64,000 bases of DNA from an uncultured Clostridia bacterium (GTDB taxonomy: Bacteria > Bacillota > Clostridia > Christensenellales > Borkfalkiaceae), in the NCBI GenBank assembly GCA_947053545.1, contig CAMRSY010000003.1, positions 25,114 to 89,113 of the forward strand, written 5' to 3'. Positions 29,201 to 37,968 of the stretch are shown here, piece after piece. Under the pieces are notes generated by a model that did no database searches, was not told the origin of the DNA, and worked only from the letters and a program-made list of their open reading frames with translations. Every line of letters begins with the position of its first letter. Positions within the stretch are counted from its first letter, which is position 1. The translations under genes were made by a program, and so were the position numbers.

Positions 29201-31920
29201 TGCTTTCCGTTCTTGTAAAGCGTATATGCCACCTTGCCCGCACGCCGGTAAAAGACGGCGAGGAGCTGGATTGGCTGAAGGCGGCTTTGGAAATAGAGCA
29301 GGACAAACGCAAAATTTTAACTTATACCCGTCTTTCTGTTAATTTTATGGGTTTGGGCGGCGGTATAAACGATAAAAAGCGCGACGAATTTTTACAGCCA
29401 TTGTACGAGTTTCACAGCCTTTGCTCGGGCGTATTTATGGATTACAACGCCGACGCGTTCAATTCGGTTTGTGCAAAAGCTTCAGACGGGCATTTAAAAC
29501 CTTTATACGCGGGGATACTCGGCTCGGCAAAGTCGTTTGTTCAAAGCTGCGACTTTTTTGCGGATAGCATAAAGGCGGATAAAAAAGTTATTTCCGACGA
29601 GGATATTTACGACTATTATTACGCCAAATGCACCGCGCTTATCGATAATATCGATATGCTTCCCGCCTGGGCTATGTACAAGGCTACGGCAAAAAGTTTA
29701 AACGACAACGGGTTGACCTTTATAACCGACGCGTTGGAAAGCGGTCAGATAAGCGGCGAAAAAATACTTTCTGCGTTCCGCAAAAACGTTTACAGAAATT
29801 TCGTGCAGAAAAACATTCCCGCCGACCCGCGTCTGTCGGGGCTTTCCGCAACCGTGCTGGATGAAACGGCAAGCAATTTTTCGCAGATTCTGGAAGAATT
29901 TACCAAGCTCACGCGCGATAAAATACGCCACGGTTTAATATCTCGGTTGCCGTGCGAGGATACCGAAGGCGCCCTTACGCTCGAGCTGATGTCTTTCCGC
30001 CGTCAGACGAAGGGGAATCTGCGTGGACTTAATCTACGCAATCTTCTTGGCGAAATACCCGAGCTTTTAAAGGTTGTTGCGCCCTGTATGCTGATGAGCC
30101 CTTTCACCGTATCGCAGTATCTGCCCGCGTCGGCGGACCTGTTCGATATAGTTATATTCGACGAAGCTTCGCAGCTTCCCACTTGCGAAGCGGTTCCTTC
30201 GCTTGCAAGGGCTAAGAGCGCTATAATAGTGGGCGACCCCAAACAGATGCCGCCTACGTCCTTCTTTATGTCGGTCGGCACCGACGAAGATAATCCCGAA
30301 ACCGACGATTTGGAAAGCGTGCTTGACGACTGCCTTGCGCTGGGTATACCCGAAAAGCATTTAACGTGGCACTACCGTTCGAAACACGAAAGCCTTATAG
30401 CTTTCTCGAACATTATGTACTATTCGTCAAAACTGTGCACTTTCCCCTCGCCGGACGCTCTTGACAGTAAGGTAAGTTTCCGGTACGTCGAACACGGCGT
30501 TTATCAGCGCGGCGGCTCGAAATGCAATAAAGAAGAGGCTGAGCTGCTTGTCGCAGAGGTAATAAGGCGGCTGTCAGACAGCAATCTCCGCCGTTCGTCA
30601 ATAGGCGTGGTAACCTTCTCTACGCCCCAGCAGGTGTATATAGAAAAACTGCTTTCCAAAGCAATAGCGGAAAGGGGGCTTGAAGACGTTGCCTACGAGC
30701 GCGAAGAACCGCTGTTCGTAAAAAATTTGGAAAACGTGCAGGGTGACGAAAGGGATATAATTCTGTTTTCGGTTTGCTACGGTCCTGATACGCTGGGCAA
30801 AATATCTTTGAATTTCGGACCGCTTAACCAGTTCGGCGGCTGGCGAAGGCTTAACGTTGCGGTGTCACGCGCAAGGGAAGAGATGGTTGTATTTTCTTCC
30901 ATGCGCTATTCTATGATAGATTTGTCGCGTACTACGTCGCGCGGGGTTGCCGGTCTTAAAGGATTTTTAGAGTTTGCCGAGCGCGGCAGAACGGGTATAG
31001 CAGCGCCCCACGACGAGGTTATAATTAATAAAACAGGAATAGGAAAGTATGTGGCAAAAGAGCTTTCTTATTACGGTTACGATTGCCGCTGCGACGTCGG
31101 TGTTTCCGATTTCAAAATCGACGTTGGCGTATTAGACCCTAAAAACAAGCGCAATTTCATCTTGGCGGTGCTGTGCGACGGAGCTAAAAACTTTTCCGTC
31201 AAAGATAAATATGTTATGCAGGTCAACACGTTAAAGCGCAATAACTGGAACGTAATAAGGCTATATTCGGTAAATTTCTTTAACAATCCCAAACGCGAAA
31301 TCAAAAAAATAAAGGACTATTTGGACAGGCTTACGTCGGCAAGCAACAACGTTGCGGGAAACTATAAACGCGTTTATAAACTTGCAAAGCCGCAGGTAAC
31401 TAAGTGCGACAACAACGCAATTTTAAGCGGCAGTATCGACGCCGAACTTATCAGAACGGTTAAAGCGGTTGTCGCTGCGGAAGAGCCAATTTCCGAGCAG
31501 TTTCTTGTCGAGCGCGTGCTGGCGCAGTACGGCATATCCAAATACGGAGTAAGGCTGGAGGGGAAGATAATCTCGCTTATCCCCGCGGCTGGTTTAAAGA
31601 GTGCGCAGCTTCTCGGCGCCACGCATTATTACAGAACGGATAAAGCCGTGGCTTTCGAAAGATACCGCGTGGAGGAAGGCGCTTACGTTCGTACCGTCGA
31701 AACCGACTATTCGCCGTACGACGTAATAGCGCTGGTAAAAGCCGTGCTTTTAGAAAACGTCAGCCTTTACCGCGACGAGCTTATATCCGCGGTTATTGCA
31801 CAGTTAAAGCCGCTGCGCGGTGGCGAAAAGTTTTCGTCTTACGTTAGCGCGTGCATTGACGAGGGGACTGAAAGCGGTATGTTTATCCGCAGCGTATCCG
31901 ACCGGATTTCACTGGGATAA
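26290..31920 (+). CDS. DUF4011 SF1 helicase with MTES_1575/Vsr-like nuclease and DUF3320 domains
   Basis: This giant 1876-residue protein resembles the DUF4011-helicase-Vsr proteins tied to antiphage defence (called Hhe in some catalogues). Domains in order are: a beta-sandwich (about 15-115), a transglutaminase-like fold (about 130-340), DUF4011 (from about 375, WERRLLDLSLKNNLLNFR), the SF1 helicase with Walker A GPPGTGKS (671-678) and Walker B FDEASQLP (D1291), motifs NVQGDERD and VAVSRAREE, a PD-(D/E)XK-type nuclease around 1580-1695 (FKIDVGV, then AVLCDG), and winged-helix DUF3320 near the C-terminus. The transglutaminase-like part has Thr (SRTATPLA) and Lys (GKSKIGVGVW) where the catalytic Cys and His would be. 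It has its own strong promoter and GAGAGGAAA ahead of the ATG. Confidence 0.85.
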   Translation: MAANKKAKQLVETLDLDGELLNCVSYGTYYNRIPLFTSFRMVNNGEEAIENLTIQVTGANKLILPSEITIEEIPAESSMEVKTPSLLNPKYLAEIDKTEDCAVTVTVCSGKTVVCSIQASVTAMPMEYWSGTSGNAEMLAAFVRPRLSDCQKILAEAGLQLKTWGYSKEWSGYSGNDKNALMYAFASMYSAVRNLNIEREEGTDATEIVRVGNLADLVPSRTATPLAMAVYMASCLEAAKFNPVIVAGKSKIGVGVWLHESCFNSPIEDDMSVIERYVSAGVNNLAVVDVDDLFAHKNASFATASTHFATALQQGKFESCIDIKRCRIGGIFAMPIKVGGGSSYEILDNNRYSYDAKPEKLIDADSLSLKRKATKNRNWERRLLDLSLKNNLLNFRYSRDCVHLLLTDLKVFLEKIENKNSLSLLANQSKLDDALCFGVGSKIKTLAELVSIELNSQIVRSYSGESGLQEVVQTLIRKGKSSMEEVGANTIYLALGFLKWRHPDDKEFKYAPIVLLPVNLKKTKTQGVTLELGGEYVVNTTLLEFLKQEFGIDIRGVEDEKLTPVEILAVFRAKTANMKGWLVYEDVYLAQFTFAGYAMWRDVKDNMSVYKQNPLIAGLLENTNKFSENKLCGADEDDADPTEVLTPLACDSSQYSAVAESAKGTTFVLHGPPGTGKSQTITNIIANALDDGKRVLFVAEKQAALNVVKKRLNEIGIGEFCMELHSGKTVDKGEIVRSIEHTLSLKSEYDETRFAADGETITEYRDTLYQPLYALHKKRGLGVSVYEGIVNYLANAAAPELVNIESTFYDNLTAKKLAEYENMLLCAQAAARECGGVYRSPFANVNLTDCDEKIKRSVFCSAEVVLAELKHLKNYLALFLNTFNQKISTFTSKKLNALIQIVKTLSGGGLHVFFTCDEREFYTFYNANLRYDAGVKNWLIRFKGLADLGKSYDKIDEEIAECGGDWQSSKLLSVLVKRICHLARTPVKDGEELDWLKAALEIEQDKRKILTYTRLSVNFMGLGGGINDKKRDEFLQPLYEFHSLCSGVFMDYNADAFNSVCAKASDGHLKPLYAGILGSAKSFVQSCDFFADSIKADKKVISDEDIYDYYYAKCTALIDNIDMLPAWAMYKATAKSLNDNGLTFITDALESGQISGEKILSAFRKNVYRNFVQKNIPADPRLSGLSATVLDETASNFSQILEEFTKLTRDKIRHGLISRLPCEDTEGALTLELMSFRRQTKGNLRGLNLRNLLGEIPELLKVVAPCMLMSPFTVSQYLPASADLFDIVIFDEASQLPTCEAVPSLARAKSAIIVGDPKQMPPTSFFMSVGTDEDNPETDDLESVLDDCLALGIPEKHLTWHYRSKHESLIAFSNIMYYSSKLCTFPSPDALDSKVSFRYVEHGVYQRGGSKCNKEEAELLVAEVIRRLSDSNLRRSSIGVVTFSTPQQVYIEKLLSKAIAERGLEDVAYEREEPLFVKNLENVQGDERDIILFSVCYGPDTLGKISLNFGPLNQFGGWRRLNVAVSRAREEMVVFSSMRYSMIDLSRTTSRGVAGLKGFLEFAERGRTGIAAPHDEVIINKTGIGKYVAKELSYYGYDCRCDVGVSDFKIDVGVLDPKNKRNFILAVLCDGAKNFSVKDKYVMQVNTLKRNNWNVIRLYSVNFFNNPKREIKKIKDYLDRLTSASNNVAGNYKRVYKLAKPQVTKCDNNAILSGSIDAELIRTVKAVVAAEEPISEQFLVERVLAQYGISKYGVRLEGKIISLIPAAGLKSAQLLGATHYYRTDKAVAFERYRVEEGAYVRTVETDYSPYDVIALVKAVLLENVSLYRDELISAVIAQLKPLRGGEKFSSYVSACIDEGTESGMFIRSVSDRISLG

Positions 31921-32102
31921 TTTATTCCGCCTCGGACGGTTCCGGTTTAATATCGGCATTGAGGATGAAAAAATTTTTTTACGCAGGTTTAGATGATTAA
32001 AGTTGTAAAAACCGCGTTAATCAGGGCATAGTACGGGGGCAATTGCGGTTTAAATACCTTTTTGCCCCGCTTTTCGTTCAGCGCGTAATTTGTCGAAAAT
32101 AC

Positions 32103-32131
32103 TTGCAAACGCCGACGAATATGAGTATAAT
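32103..32131 (+). promoter_or_regulatory. Promoter of the hexosamine operon
   Basis: TTGCAA (32103-32108), 17 bp, TATAAT (32126-32131). The leader (about 32138-32211) is GC-rich with short self-complementary runs (CGGAC/GTCCG). I recognise no known riboswitch there. The rest of 31921-32102 shows no gene. Confidence 0.75.
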
Positions 32132-32211
32132 ATATAAAGTTAACTATATAATAGTGGCTAAATGCGCACGCGCGGACAGCGGGCGCACGTGCGTCCGGCG
32201 GTGAAATTTTA

Positions 32212-32862
32212 ATGAAAACGAACGATTTGTATGATTTGGCGCATACTGTAGCGGGGGAATATTTAAGTTCATGCGAATATCCCTGGCAGGCGCTTGGAGG
32301 CATAAGCTCATTTATAATATCTCTCGGCGAAAGGCTGGGGGACGGTTATCTATGCGTTTCGCCTGGCGTATGGGTGCATAAAACGTGCAAAATAGCCCCT
32401 ACGGCATATATAGGCGCTCCCGCAATAATAGGTAAAAATTCCGAGGTGCGTCACGGCGCGTTTATTCGCGGCAGCGCGCTTGTCGGCGAAAACTGTGTGG
32501 TGGGCAATTCCGCCGAACTAAAAAACGTTATTTTATTCGACGGCGTTCAGGTGCCGCATTACAATTACGTCGGCGACAGTATTCTGGGCTATAAAGCGCA
32601 TATGGGCGCGGGTTCGGTAACGTCGAACGTCAAATCGGACAAAACTTCCGTTACGGTTCACGGCGAAACCGAAATAGATACGGGGCTGAAAAAAGTTGGC
32701 GCATTCATAGGCGATTTTGCCGAGGTGGGTTGCAACAGCGTGTTAAATCCAGGCACGGTAATAGGCAGACGGGCATCCGTATATCCGCTTTCATCCGTGC
32801 GCGGCGTAATTCCCGCCGACAGCATTTATAAAAGCGCCGATAAAATTGTGCCGAGGGTTTAA
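32212..32862 (+). CDS. Left-handed beta-helix (hexapeptide) protein, GlmU C-terminal-like
   Basis: The 216-residue protein is mostly hexapeptide repeats (VWVHKTCKIAPTAYIGAPAI, then similar turns up to VIGRRASVYPL), forming a left-handed beta-helix as in the acetyltransferase half of GlmU. The nucleotidyltransferase half of GlmU is missing. It stands 2 nt before glmM and upstream of glmS, so it probably acts in the same pathway, acetylating glucosamine-1-phosphate. Homologues are often labelled UDP-GlcNAc pyrophosphorylase although that domain is absent. A regulator or a different acyl acceptor cannot be excluded. Confidence 0.72.
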   Translation: MKTNDLYDLAHTVAGEYLSSCEYPWQALGGISSFIISLGERLGDGYLCVSPGVWVHKTCKIAPTAYIGAPAIIGKNSEVRHGAFIRGSALVGENCVVGNSAELKNVILFDGVQVPHYNYVGDSILGYKAHMGAGSVTSNVKSDKTSVTVHGETEIDTGLKKVGAFIGDFAEVGCNSVLNPGTVIGRRASVYPLSSVRGVIPADSIYKSADKIVPRV

Positions 32863-32864
32863 AG

Positions 32865-34232
32865 ATGGGCAGATATTTCGGAACGGACGGTTTCAGGGGC
32901 GAGGTAAACGTTGCTTTAACCGCCGGCCACGCATATAAAATAGGCTGCTTTATCGGGGCGCGTCTGCGTGAAACAGCGCAATCGGCTGACGGCGTTGCCG
33001 CTGCTGCCGTAATCGGCAGGGATACCAGACTTTCGGGGGGAATGCTCGAATACGCGCTTACGGCGGGGCTTAATTCGTACGGTGCCAACGCGTTGCGAAT
33101 GGGCGTCGTCCCCACGCCTGCGGTTGCGTTCGCTGTTAAAAAGTTCGGGCTTTCCTGCGGAATAATGATATCCGCAAGCCACAATCCGTATTACGACAAC
33201 GGTATAAAGCTGTTCGGCGAAAACGGCGAAAAGTTAAGCGAACGGACAATAGCAACAATTGAAGATTTTATCGACGGCAAGGTTTCTTGTCCGGACAAGC
33301 CCGCTGCTAAAAGCGGCATAGGCGGTTCGTCCGCGTTTAAAAAGGGGCGGCGCGAATACGAAAAATTTTTATTGTCAAACGGCGTAAATCTTTCGGGGCT
33401 TAAAGTGGGGCTCGACTGCGCTAACGGTTCGGCGTACAAACTTGCAAAATATGTTTTTTCGGCGCTGGGCGCAACCGTCACGGCGGTAAACGTTACTCCC
33501 GACGGGCTTAATATAAATGCAAACTGCGGCTCTACGCATACTGACGGGCTGCGTAAACTTGTAAGGGAAAAGGGGCTGGATATAGGGTTTGCATACGACG
33601 GCGACGCGGACAGATGTCTTGCGGTGGACGAATGCGGCAACCTTGTCAACGGCGATAAAATTCTTTTCATATGCGGTAAATATTTAAAGTCGCGTGGCGA
33701 GCTTGACGGCAATACGGTCGCTACAACCGTAATGTCTAACTTGGGGCTTTACAAAGCCTTCGACCGCGAGGGAATAAATTACGTGCAAACGGCGGTGGGC
33801 GACAAATATGTGCGCGAATACATGCTTGAAAACAGGTGCGCGCTAGGCGGCGAACAGTCGGGGCATATAATTTTTTCGCGGTGCGCTTCCACGGGCGACG
33901 GAATATTGACCAGCCTGAAAATTGCGGAAACAGTTGTCGCAAGCAAAGCAAAGCTTTCCGAGCTTGCTTTGCCGGTAACCGACTATCCGCAGGCTCTTTT
34001 AAACGTAAGGGTTAACGATAAACGGGCTGTGCTGGAAGATGAAAACGTAAAAAAAGCAGTGCGGTCTGCCGAGCAAAAACTGGGCGGGCGCGGCAGAATA
34101 CTTGTAAGGGAATCGGGTACGGAACCGCTTATCAGAGTTATGGTTGAAGCGGAAAGCGGAACCGAATGCAAAACGTTGGCGGAAAACGTAATAGCCGCGG
34201 TTAGAGAAGGCGGTTACGAGAGGAAAGATTAA
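32865..34232 (+). CDS. glmM: Phosphoglucosamine mutase
   Basis: GlmM interconverts glucosamine-6-phosphate and glucosamine-1-phosphate. The protein has 455 residues and starts MGRYFGTDGFRG. The phosphoserine loop is MISASHNPYYDNGIKLF, the metal loop is AYDGDADRCL, and the sugar-binding GGEQSGHIIF and phosphate-binding RESGTEPLIRVM are present. It lies between the hexapeptide protein and glmS with almost no spacing, so the three genes form one operon. Confidence 0.97.
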   Translation: MGRYFGTDGFRGEVNVALTAGHAYKIGCFIGARLRETAQSADGVAAAAVIGRDTRLSGGMLEYALTAGLNSYGANALRMGVVPTPAVAFAVKKFGLSCGIMISASHNPYYDNGIKLFGENGEKLSERTIATIEDFIDGKVSCPDKPAAKSGIGGSSAFKKGRREYEKFLLSNGVNLSGLKVGLDCANGSAYKLAKYVFSALGATVTAVNVTPDGLNINANCGSTHTDGLRKLVREKGLDIGFAYDGDADRCLAVDECGNLVNGDKILFICGKYLKSRGELDGNTVATTVMSNLGLYKAFDREGINYVQTAVGDKYVREYMLENRCALGGEQSGHIIFSRCASTGDGILTSLKIAETVVASKAKLSELALPVTDYPQALLNVRVNDKRAVLEDENVKKAVRSAEQKLGGRGRILVRESGTEPLIRVMVEAESGTECKTLAENVIAAVREGGYERKD

Positions 34233-36068
34233 ATGTGCGGAATTGTAGGATATACCGGAAAAAAACAGGCGGCCCCCATACTTTTGGACGGGCTTTCAAA
34301 GCTTGAATACCGCGGTTACGATTCCGCGGGCGTAGCAGTACGCAACAATGCCGGCAAGCACGAAATTGTAAAGACGAACGGCAAGCTCGCCGTGCTTTCC
34401 GATAAACTGAAGAAGGGTAAAACTCTGAAAGGTACGTGCGGTATAGGACATACGCGTTGGGCAACCCACGGTATGCCTTCCGAAATAAACGCCCATCCTC
34501 ACTGCAACGACGACCGTTCTATAGTCGCCGTGCACAACGGCATAATAGAAAATTATATCGAGTTGAAGGAAAAGCTGACAGGGAAAGGTTATACTTTTTA
34601 TTCTGAAACCGATACGGAAATCGCCACCAAAATAGTAGATTATTATTACAAAAAGTGGAAAAGCCCCGTTGAAGCTATGGTCAGTTTCACTTTGCGTGTG
34701 CGCGGTTCTTACGCTATTGCGGTTATGTTCGAAGATTATCCCGAAGAAATTTACGTGGCAAGAAAGGACAGCCCTTTAATTGTGGGAACTACCGAAGACG
34801 GCAGTTTCCTTGCGTCCGACGTTCCCGCGATTTTAAAATACACGCGCAATATTTACTACGTTGACAATATGGAAATTGCGATGATACAAAAGGGTAAGGC
34901 AACTTTCTACAACGTAGACCGCAAAGTAATACAAAAAAAGCCCGTTAAAATCGATTGGGATCTCGACGCTGCGGAAAAGGGCGGCTATAAGCACTTTATG
35001 CTTAAGGAAATGCATGAACAGCCAAAAGTTGTAACGGATACGCTTAATTCGTTGATTAATAACGGACGTATCGACCTGTCTGCGGCGCGTTTGTCCGACG
35101 ACGAGTTGCGTTCGGTGGACCGCGTACGTATAGCGGCGTGCGGCTCGGCTTATCACGTGGGCGTGGTGGCAAAGTATATAACCGAAGATCTGGCACGCGT
35201 TCCCGTCGACGTGGACGTGGCGTCAGAATTCAGGTACCGAAATCCCGTATTCGGTGAAAACGATTTGTTTGTCGTTATAAGCCAGTCGGGCGAAACTGCC
35301 GATTCCCTTGCCGCGCTTCGTATGGCTAAAGAGTGCGGCGTAAAAACGCTTGCGGTAGTAAACGTTTTGGGCTCGTCGATAGCCAAAGAGGCGGATAAAG
35401 TAATTTACACGAAAGCCGGCCCCGAAATTTCCGTTGCCACCACAAAAGCGTACAGCGCCCAGCTTATCGTTTTTTACGTGTTGGCTGTTCAGCTTGCGTA
35501 TGCGCGCGGAAAAATCGACGGCGACGCCTATTCGCGGCTGATTGACGAAATGCTTAATCTGCCGTCGCTTATAAGTTCGGTACTGTCGGACGACGAAAGG
35601 TTAAAGTGGTTTGCCACAAAAATATCCAACAAAAAAGACGTGTTTTTTATAGGCAGAGGGATAGACTACGCCATCTGTTTGGAAGGCAGTTTAAAACTTA
35701 AGGAAATAAGCTATATTCATTCCGAAGCTTATGCCGCGGGCGAGCTTAAACACGGCACAATAAGTCTTGTGGAGGACGGTACGCTGGTTATCGGCGTAAT
35801 CACGCAGTTAAAGTTGGCGGAAAAATCGGTAAGCAACCTTACCGAGGTAAAGTCGCGCGGGGCATACGTTATGTGTCTTACTTCCGAGGGGAATTATTCG
35901 CTGGAAGAGCAAAGCGAATTCACATTCTATATTCCTAAAACAAATGCGTACTTTGCGCCCAGCCTTGCGGTAATTCCCTTACAGCTTTTAAGCTATTACG
36001 TCAGCGCGGCAAAAGGGCTTGACGTAGATATGCCTCGCAACCTTGCAAAATGCGTAACCGTGGAATAG
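34233..36068 (+). CDS. glmS: Glutamine-fructose-6-phosphate aminotransferase (isomerising)
   Basis: GlmS makes glucosamine-6-phosphate from fructose-6-phosphate and glutamine, the entry to UDP-GlcNAc for peptidoglycan and the exopolysaccharide locus downstream. It has 611 residues. Cys2 of MCGIVGYTG is the amidotransferase nucleophile. Two SIS domains follow, with AACGSAYH, SQSGETADS and TTKAYSAQ, and the end reads DMPRNLAKCVTVE. Its ATG directly follows the glmM stop, so there is no room for a glmS ribozyme. Confidence 0.98.
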   Translation: MCGIVGYTGKKQAAPILLDGLSKLEYRGYDSAGVAVRNNAGKHEIVKTNGKLAVLSDKLKKGKTLKGTCGIGHTRWATHGMPSEINAHPHCNDDRSIVAVHNGIIENYIELKEKLTGKGYTFYSETDTEIATKIVDYYYKKWKSPVEAMVSFTLRVRGSYAIAVMFEDYPEEIYVARKDSPLIVGTTEDGSFLASDVPAILKYTRNIYYVDNMEIAMIQKGKATFYNVDRKVIQKKPVKIDWDLDAAEKGGYKHFMLKEMHEQPKVVTDTLNSLINNGRIDLSAARLSDDELRSVDRVRIAACGSAYHVGVVAKYITEDLARVPVDVDVASEFRYRNPVFGENDLFVVISQSGETADSLAALRMAKECGVKTLAVVNVLGSSIAKEADKVIYTKAGPEISVATTKAYSAQLIVFYVLAVQLAYARGKIDGDAYSRLIDEMLNLPSLISSVLSDDERLKWFATKISNKKDVFFIGRGIDYAICLEGSLKLKEISYIHSEAYAAGELKHGTISLVEDGTLVIGVITQLKLAEKSVSNLTEVKSRGAYVMCLTSEGNYSLEEQSEFTFYIPKTNAYFAPSLAVIPLQLLSYYVSAAKGLDVDMPRNLAKCVTVE

Positions 36069-36125
36069 TGCGGGGGTAATTGAGAGAGTGATGAAAATAT
36101 TTTTACAAAAACGGTTGGTGTGTAA

Positions 36126-37952
36126 GTGAAAAAAAGAAGCAGCGATAAAAGAGGAATAATTGCGGTTGCTCTGTGCGATTTTCTGGCTATAACTCTGGCT
36201 ATGTTAATTGCCGTCCTTTCGGTTTACAGGGGCAAAATCGACTGGAATTTACACCTTTTATGGTGGTATCTGGCAAACCTTGCGCTCACTTACGTGTGCA
36301 TGATTATGTTCAGGCTGTATTACTTTATGTTCGATACGGTAGGGCTTGTCGACACGTTAAAACTGGTCTGTGCGTCGCTGATTGTCTTTGCAATCGGATG
36401 CGCGTACTCGGTATTCTTAATGGGTTTCTGGGTGCAGTTCGTCTACGCAATCACGCTGTTCTTTTTAATGCTGACAATTCGTTATTCGAAGCGAATTTAC
36501 ACCACGGTAAAATATTCGGTTACCCGCGGCAATAAAGGTAAAGTAAGGGCAATGATTGTCGGCGCGGGCAACGCCGGCGCGGCGCTTATAAGGGAAATTC
36601 AAACGTCGGATAAAATTGCGTACAATCCCGTATGCGTTATCGACGACGACGTGCAGAAAATAGGCAAAAGAATAAGTAACGTCAAAATTATCGGTTCAAC
36701 GGACGAAATAAAAAAGATAGCCGAAAAATACGGCATCGACGAAATTTTAATAGCCATTCCCTCAGCGAAAAAAGCCGAGGTTAAAAAAATTTACGAAATA
36801 TGTAAAACAACGCCGTGCAAGGTTAAAACTTTGCCTGGAATTTACCAGCTCGTAAACGGAGAGGCGAGCATAGCGGCATTGAGGGAGGTGCGTATAACCG
36901 ACCTTTTGGGCAGGGAGCAGATACAGGTTAACCTCGATGAAATTATGGGTTATATCGAAGGGCAGACGGTACTGGTTACCGGCGGCGGCGGTTCTATCGG
37001 CAGCGAGCTATGCCGTCAGATAGCCACTCATAATCCAAAACAGCTTATAATTCTCGATATTTACGAAAATAACGCGTACGATATCGAACAGGAGTTAAAG
37101 CGGAAATATCCTTCGCTTAATTTGCTTGCGCTAATAGCCAGTATCAGGGATAAGGGTAAGATGGAGGACGTGTTTGAAAAATACAGCCCTGCCATTGTGT
37201 TTAACGCGGCGGCGCACAAGCATGTGCCGCTTATGGAAACCAGCCCCAACGAGGCGGTTAAAAACAACGTATTCGGAACGCTTAATATGGCGCGCTGCGC
37301 CGATAAGTACGGCGTTAAAACTTTTGTGCAGATTTCCACCGATAAGGCGGTAAATCCCACCAACATAATGGGTGCGACGAAGCGTATCTGCGAAATGATT
37401 ATTCAAACCGTGGGCAGAAACAGCAAAAACACTAATTTCGTGGCTGTGCGTTTCGGCAACGTTTTGGGCTCTAACGGTTCGGTTATACCGCTTTTTGAAA
37501 GACAGATAGCCGAAGGCGGCCCCGTAACCGTAACCCACAAGGATATAATAAGATACTTTATGACCATTCCCGAAGCCGTTTCGCTTGTTTTGCAGGCGGG
37601 CGCTTACGCAAAGGGCGGGCAGATATTTGTGCTGGATATGGGTGAACCCGTAAAAATTTACGACCTTGCGTACAATCTTATCAAACTTTCGGGATACGAG
37701 CCGAACGTCGATATCGAAATAAAGTGCACCGGTCTTCGCCCCGGTGAAAAACTTTACGAAGAAAGGCTTATGGACGAGGAGGGTATGCAAACTACCCCCA
37801 ACGGGCTGATAAACATAGCCAATCCCATTTCTTTAGACGAACAATTTTTATGGAAAAAACTCGACGAGCTTTATAAGGCGGCTTACGACGAAACCGATTG
37901 TATGAAAAGGCTGGTTTCCGAACTGGTAACAACGTACAAACCTCAGGGCTGA
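36126..37952 (+). CDS. Membrane nucleotide-sugar 4,6-dehydratase (PglF/CapD type)
   Basis: The 608-residue protein has four membrane segments (about residues 12-130), a Rossmann-like domain (MIVGAGNAGAALI near 141) and an SDR dehydratase domain (VTGGGGSIGSELC from about 287). The active-site block is FVQISTDKAVNPTNIMGATKR, spread over STDKA and NIMGATK, where Met replaces the usual Tyr of YxxxK, as in PglF and FlaA1. The likely reaction is UDP-GlcNAc to its 4-keto-6-deoxy form, the first step to bacillosamine or other aminosugars. It starts at GTG 36126 with a weak ribosome-binding site and is followed 16 nt later by ugd. Confidence 0.92.
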   Translation: MKKRSSDKRGIIAVALCDFLAITLAMLIAVLSVYRGKIDWNLHLLWWYLANLALTYVCMIMFRLYYFMFDTVGLVDTLKLVCASLIVFAIGCAYSVFLMGFWVQFVYAITLFFLMLTIRYSKRIYTTVKYSVTRGNKGKVRAMIVGAGNAGAALIREIQTSDKIAYNPVCVIDDDVQKIGKRISNVKIIGSTDEIKKIAEKYGIDEILIAIPSAKKAEVKKIYEICKTTPCKVKTLPGIYQLVNGEASIAALREVRITDLLGREQIQVNLDEIMGYIEGQTVLVTGGGGSIGSELCRQIATHNPKQLIILDIYENNAYDIEQELKRKYPSLNLLALIASIRDKGKMEDVFEKYSPAIVFNAAAHKHVPLMETSPNEAVKNNVFGTLNMARCADKYGVKTFVQISTDKAVNPTNIMGATKRICEMIIQTVGRNSKNTNFVAVRFGNVLGSNGSVIPLFERQIAEGGPVTVTHKDIIRYFMTIPEAVSLVLQAGAYAKGGQIFVLDMGEPVKIYDLAYNLIKLSGYEPNVDIEIKCTGLRPGEKLYEERLMDEEGMQTTPNGLINIANPISLDEQFLWKKLDELYKAAYDETDCMKRLVSELVTTYKPQG

Positions 37953-37968
37953 GAATTAAGGAGAAACA

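Noticed and set aside
34100-34260. glmS ribozyme
   Set aside because: glmS begins on the base after the glmM stop, and the preceding sequence is glmM coding sequence.
37131-37790. 219-codon minus-strand open frame across the PglF-like dehydratase
   Set aside because: It is antisense to a conserved coding region, and its peptide is rich in basic and aromatic residues typical of a shadow frame.
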